From the NCBI GenBank assembly GCA_038325765.1, contig JBBQJI010000008.1:77268-141267 (forward strand): 64,000 nucleotides of DNA, in the 5' to 3' direction. This document shows, piece by piece, positions 61,163 through 64,000 of the stretch. A program made the translations under genes and the position numbers. The DNA comes from Xiheibacterium sp038325765 (GTDB lineage: Bacteria; Myxococcota_A; Polyangia; Nannocystales; Nannocystaceae). Below the pieces are notes generated by a model that saw nothing but the letters and a program-made list of their open reading frames with translations, did not search any database and was not told where the DNA came from. How positions within the stretch are numbered: position 1 is the stretch's first letter; each line of letters starts with the position of its first letter.

Positions 61163-64000
61163 GTGAGTCGCGAGCAAACTTCGCGGGCCGGCCGCCCGAG
61201 CGACCTCGCCTCTCGCTACGACGTCCTCGGCCGTCTCGCGGTCGGCGGCATGGCCGAGCTGTTCTTGGGCCGGCCCAAGGGCGCGAGCCCGAGTTCGCGG
61301 GCCGTGGTCATCAAGCGCATCTTGCCGCAGCTCGCCGAGGATCCCGAGTTCGTGCGGATGTTCCGCGACGAGGCGTACCTCGCCTCGACGCTCGACCACC
61401 CGAACATCGTGCGGGTGTTCGAGGTCGGGCTCGACGAGGACGAGCCGTTTTTCACCATGGAGTACATCCATGGCGAGAACCTGCGCACGTTGATCCGCGG
61501 CGCCCAGTCCCGCAGCGAGACCATCCCGCTCGAGGTGGTGCTCGCTGTCGCCGTCGGCGTGTGTGCATCGCTGCACTACGCCCATGAGCAGACCGACGCC
61601 GAGGGCCGTCCGCTCAAGATCGTGCACCGCGACGTGTCGCCGACCAACGTGTTGGTGAGCCAGGACGGTGACGTCAAGATCGTCGATTTCGGCATCGCGA
61701 AGGCCGCCGCGGGCAGCCACGTCACCCAGGCGGGCATGCTCAAGGGCAAGGCGTCGTACATGTCGCCCGAGCAGTGCCGCGCCGAGCACGTCGACCGCCG
61801 CAGCGACGTGTTCGCGATCGGCATCCTGCTGTACGAACTCACCACCTTGCAGCGGCTGTTCCGCGGCGAGAACGAGCTCACGATCCTGCACCAGATCCTG
61901 ACCGGCAACATCCCTCCGCCGTCGACGATCGTACCGACGTTTCCCCGCGAACTCGAGGCGATCCTGATGCGATCGCTGCAGATCGATCCCACACAGCGGT
62001 ACCCCACCGCGGCGGCGATGCAGCAGGATCTCGAGGCCTTCATCGCGCGCCATGGCCTCAGGCCCTCGCGCGAGGTGACGTCGCGCTACATCATCGATCG
62101 GTTCGGCGCCAAGCCGATGCCGTGGGTCACCGCGGCGGAACGCGCCGACGAGGCACCGAGCGCTGCGACGCCCTCGGCCACGGGCGAGGGACGTCCGCGA
62201 CCGCTGCCAGGCCCGCCGGCGGCACCGCGGGCCAGCACCCCGGCCGTGCGCCCGGCCGCCGCGCCGCGGGCCGCCAACGCAGGTGTCGCACCCCGGCGCC
62301 CGGCCACGGGTGCCGTGCCGACCGCTGCGCGCGACCGCATGCCCGCCCGTCCACAGCCGGCCCCGGCGGCGACCGCCGTGCGGCCGCCCTCCACGCGGCA
62401 AACGGTGGTCCCGGTGACCGCCGGCTCCCGTGATGCCCCGATCCCGCGGACCCCGTCCGCGTCGGCCATGCATCCCGCCGCGACCCCGCGGCCTTCCGCC
62501 CCCGCGGCCCTGCACCCGGCCGCGGCGCCCGCGGGCACGCCGCCACGGGACCCGTCGGCGGTGCGACCGGCGGTGCCGATGCCCTCACCGAGCACGCCCA
62601 CCCTGCGCCCCACCGCGACGCCGGTCCCGCGGCAGGCGCCGGGGCGACCGGGCACGGGCGCCTCTTCAGCCGCGTCCTCCGTCCGACCGCCCATGCCCGG
62701 CCCGCAGCCCATGCCCGGCCCGCAGCCCATACCGTCGATGCCCGGCCCGCCGCTGGGATTCGGCGCTCCGGGCCCCGCGCGCGCCATGACGCCGGATCAG
62801 GCGGCGTTCTTGCGGGGCGAGCCGCCGGCCGGTGTGTCCTTCACGGCCGGTGCCCACGATCCGAGCGTCGTGCGGACCGAGCTCGCAGTCGGCACCCGCA
62901 CCGACCCGGCCGCACCGATGCTCCCGCAGTTCGACGACTCGCAGTCCCACACGATGATCGCTCCGCCGGCCGCGGGGGGCCACACGGTGATCGCACCGGC
63001 GCCGGCCGGCGCGCCCACGTTCGGCGCGCGGCAGCAGCCGCGCCCGCTGCCGCCCCTGCCCGCCCGCCCCCACGTGCCCGGGCCGATGCCCCCGCGCCCC
63101 CCCGGGCCGATGCCGCAACGCGCATCGATGCCGTTGTCCGCGACATCGCCGGGGGCTCCCGCGCAACCGGGACAGCCGCCATCCCGCGCGCAGACGCTTC
63201 CGCCCTCACGCACGATGATCCCCAGCGGACCGCCCCCGCAGCCGCGTCCGCCGGGCCCGCCTGCGGCCGCGCCCGATGATGACATCCCCGCGAGCGAGCA
63301 GACGCTCTATCTGGGCGAGGGCGCCGCGCCGGCCCGCGAGGATCGGACGATGATCGCACCGTCCGCGGAGTCGTCGGCGCCCACCGCCCGAGGCTCGATG
63401 CGGCCGACCGGAACGATGCCGCCCCCATCGGGGGTCGACCACACGATGGTCGCGACCGTCGACGCCGCAGCGATCGCCGCCATGGTGGCGCTGGCACGGC
63501 CAGCACCGACGCCGACGGCCGCGCCGCCGCAACCCCTCACGTCCACGCTGCCAGCCACCCCGATCGTCCCATCGACCGGCACGCTCCCGACGGGGGCCCC
63601 GGCCGAGCGTTTCGGGAGCCGCAGCGACATCACCAACATCGGCCTCGATCCGCCGCCGCGGCGTGGCTGGGTGTTGCCGCTGGTGATCGTGCTCGGCATC
63701 GGGGCCATCGCCGCCGCCAGCGCGTTCGCGTGGCCTCGGATTGCCGCGATGCGTGCCGGTGCCACGGACGACGTCGAGTCGACGCGATCCGCCGGGGACA
63801 CGGATGCTCCCGTCGCGGCGGCAGACACCGATGACGCGGCCGCCGACGATGCACCCCAGGCGCCAGAGCCGACCGCGCAAGAGCCGACCACGCCCGAGCC
63901 GACCACGCCCGAGCCGACCACGCCCGAGCCCACCACGCCCGAGCCCACCACGCCCGAGCCCACCACGCCCCCGCCCACCACGCCCGAGCCCACCACGCCC
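61163..64000 (+). CDS. Large Ser/Thr protein kinase with Pro-rich linker and TM (3' cut by window)
   Basis: Open for 946 codons from GTG 61163 to the window edge. Kinase ~15-300: RLAVGGMAELFLGRP, Lys in VVIKRILP, HRDVSPTN, DFGIAKAA and SYMSPEQ. A very long Pro/Ala-rich linker (~320-830) follows, containing repeated Thr-Met/Leu-Val/Ile motifs (HTMIAPP, HTVIAP, RTMIPS, RTMIAPS, HTMVAT). One membrane helix is near ~840 (GWVLPLVIVLGIGAIAAASA). The extracytoplasmic part begins acidic and runs into eight EPTTP pentapeptides at the edge. PknB-like layout; whether it belongs to the preceding cassette or only lies next to it is unclear. Confidence 0.88.
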   Translation, partial: MSREQTSRAGRPSDLASRYDVLGRLAVGGMAELFLGRPKGASPSSRAVVIKRILPQLAEDPEFVRMFRDEAYLASTLDHPNIVRVFEVGLDEDEPFFTMEYIHGENLRTLIRGAQSRSETIPLEVVLAVAVGVCASLHYAHEQTDAEGRPLKIVHRDVSPTNVLVSQDGDVKIVDFGIAKAAAGSHVTQAGMLKGKASYMSPEQCRAEHVDRRSDVFAIGILLYELTTLQRLFRGENELTILHQILTGNIPPPSTIVPTFPRELEAILMRSLQIDPTQRYPTAAAMQQDLEAFIARHGLRPSREVTSRYIIDRFGAKPMPWVTAAERADEAPSAATPSATGEGRPRPLPGPPAAPRASTPAVRPAAAPRAANAGVAPRRPATGAVPTAARDRMPARPQPAPAATAVRPPSTRQTVVPVTAGSRDAPIPRTPSASAMHPAATPRPSAPAALHPAAAPAGTPPRDPSAVRPAVPMPSPSTPTLRPTATPVPRQAPGRPGTGASSAASSVRPPMPGPQPMPGPQPIPSMPGPPLGFGAPGPARAMTPDQAAFLRGEPPAGVSFTAGAHDPSVVRTELAVGTRTDPAAPMLPQFDDSQSHTMIAPPAAGGHTVIAPAPAGAPTFGARQQPRPLPPLPARPHVPGPMPPRPPGPMPQRASMPLSATSPGAPAQPGQPPSRAQTLPPSRTMIPSGPPPQPRPPGPPAAAPDDDIPASEQTLYLGEGAAPAREDRTMIAPSAESSAPTARGSMRPTGTMPPPSGVDHTMVATVDAAAIAAMVALARPAPTPTAAPPQPLTSTLPATPIVPSTGTLPTGAPAERFGSRSDITNIGLDPPPRRGWVLPLVIVLGIGAIAAASAFAWPRIAAMRAGATDDVESTRSAGDTDAPVAAADTDDAAADDAPQAPEPTAQEPTTPEPTTPEPTTPEPTTPEPTTPEPTTPPPTTPEPTTP
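63881..64000 (+). repeat. In-frame 15-nt tandem repeat encoding EPTTP
   Basis: Eight copies of GAGCC(G/C)ACCACGCCC, the seventh reading CCGCC at its start, run in frame to the last base of the window, so the array continues beyond it. It forms a stiff Pro/Thr stalk outside the membrane. Confidence 0.95.

Overview
High-GC DNA with dense, often overlapping genes, many lipoproteins, Pro-rich Ser/Thr kinases with HRD and DFG motifs, a secreted von Willebrand A protein of the DNSGSM type and eight-heme and two-heme cytochromes. This combination points to a Myxococcota (Nannocystis/Polyangia-like) bacterium. A complete flagellar filament locus is notable there, because the well-studied myxobacteria move by gliding and lack flagella. 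The taxonomy is inferred from gene style only; the window contains no rRNA.

1-15747, flagellar late block, all on the + strand: end of flgI, flgJ fused to an M23 peptidase, flgN-like, flgK, flgL, csrA, fliW, a Maf-type flagellin glycosyltransferase, four flagellin genes each followed by a hairpin, fliD, fliS, a fliT-like gene, a degenerate HATPase-like protein, an unknown helical protein and a receiver-GGDEF protein. Three of the four flagellins share a leader: a 14-nt inverted repeat 40-42 nt before the ATG, a second hairpin, then a GGA-containing ribosome site. This suggests control by the CsrA/FliW pair encoded just upstream. fliW has no ATG/GTG/TTG start at its expected N-terminus.

15748-28565: a PilT-N-like protein lacking the ATPase, a Cys-rich lipoprotein with a decayed copy 3 kb away, a three-gene cassette ending in an ATP-dependent polynucleotide ligase, cardiolipin synthase, a small membrane protein, an octaheme cytochrome c, a kinase-FHA protein, a TPR lipoprotein and a metallophosphoesterase.

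28794-43025, mostly housekeeping: aspS, lnt, a redoxin lipoprotein, a sirtuin, a diheme lipoprotein, a truncated MNIO (DUF692) pseudogene, the heme genes hemX-like/hemA/hemC, thioredoxin and two unknown envelope proteins. 43249-57686: Lon protease, a vWA lipoprotein, a PAS/GAF histidine kinase coupled to a MerR-HTH/double-receiver regulator, a Nudix hydrolase, lipoproteins, a DUF4863-like protein, tRNA-Glu and tRNA-Lys, a polysaccharide flippase, an outer-membrane-like protein and a TerB-like protein.

57740-64000: an AT-rich promoter with an operator-like inverted repeat drives an isochorismatase-fold hydrolase, a vWA protein, a divergent kinase with a possible propeller, and a large Ser/Thr kinase that runs off the window. 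This cassette, the ligase cassette and the flagellin leaders are the parts that most deserve a second look. No insertion sequence, integrase, prophage or CRISPR array was seen.
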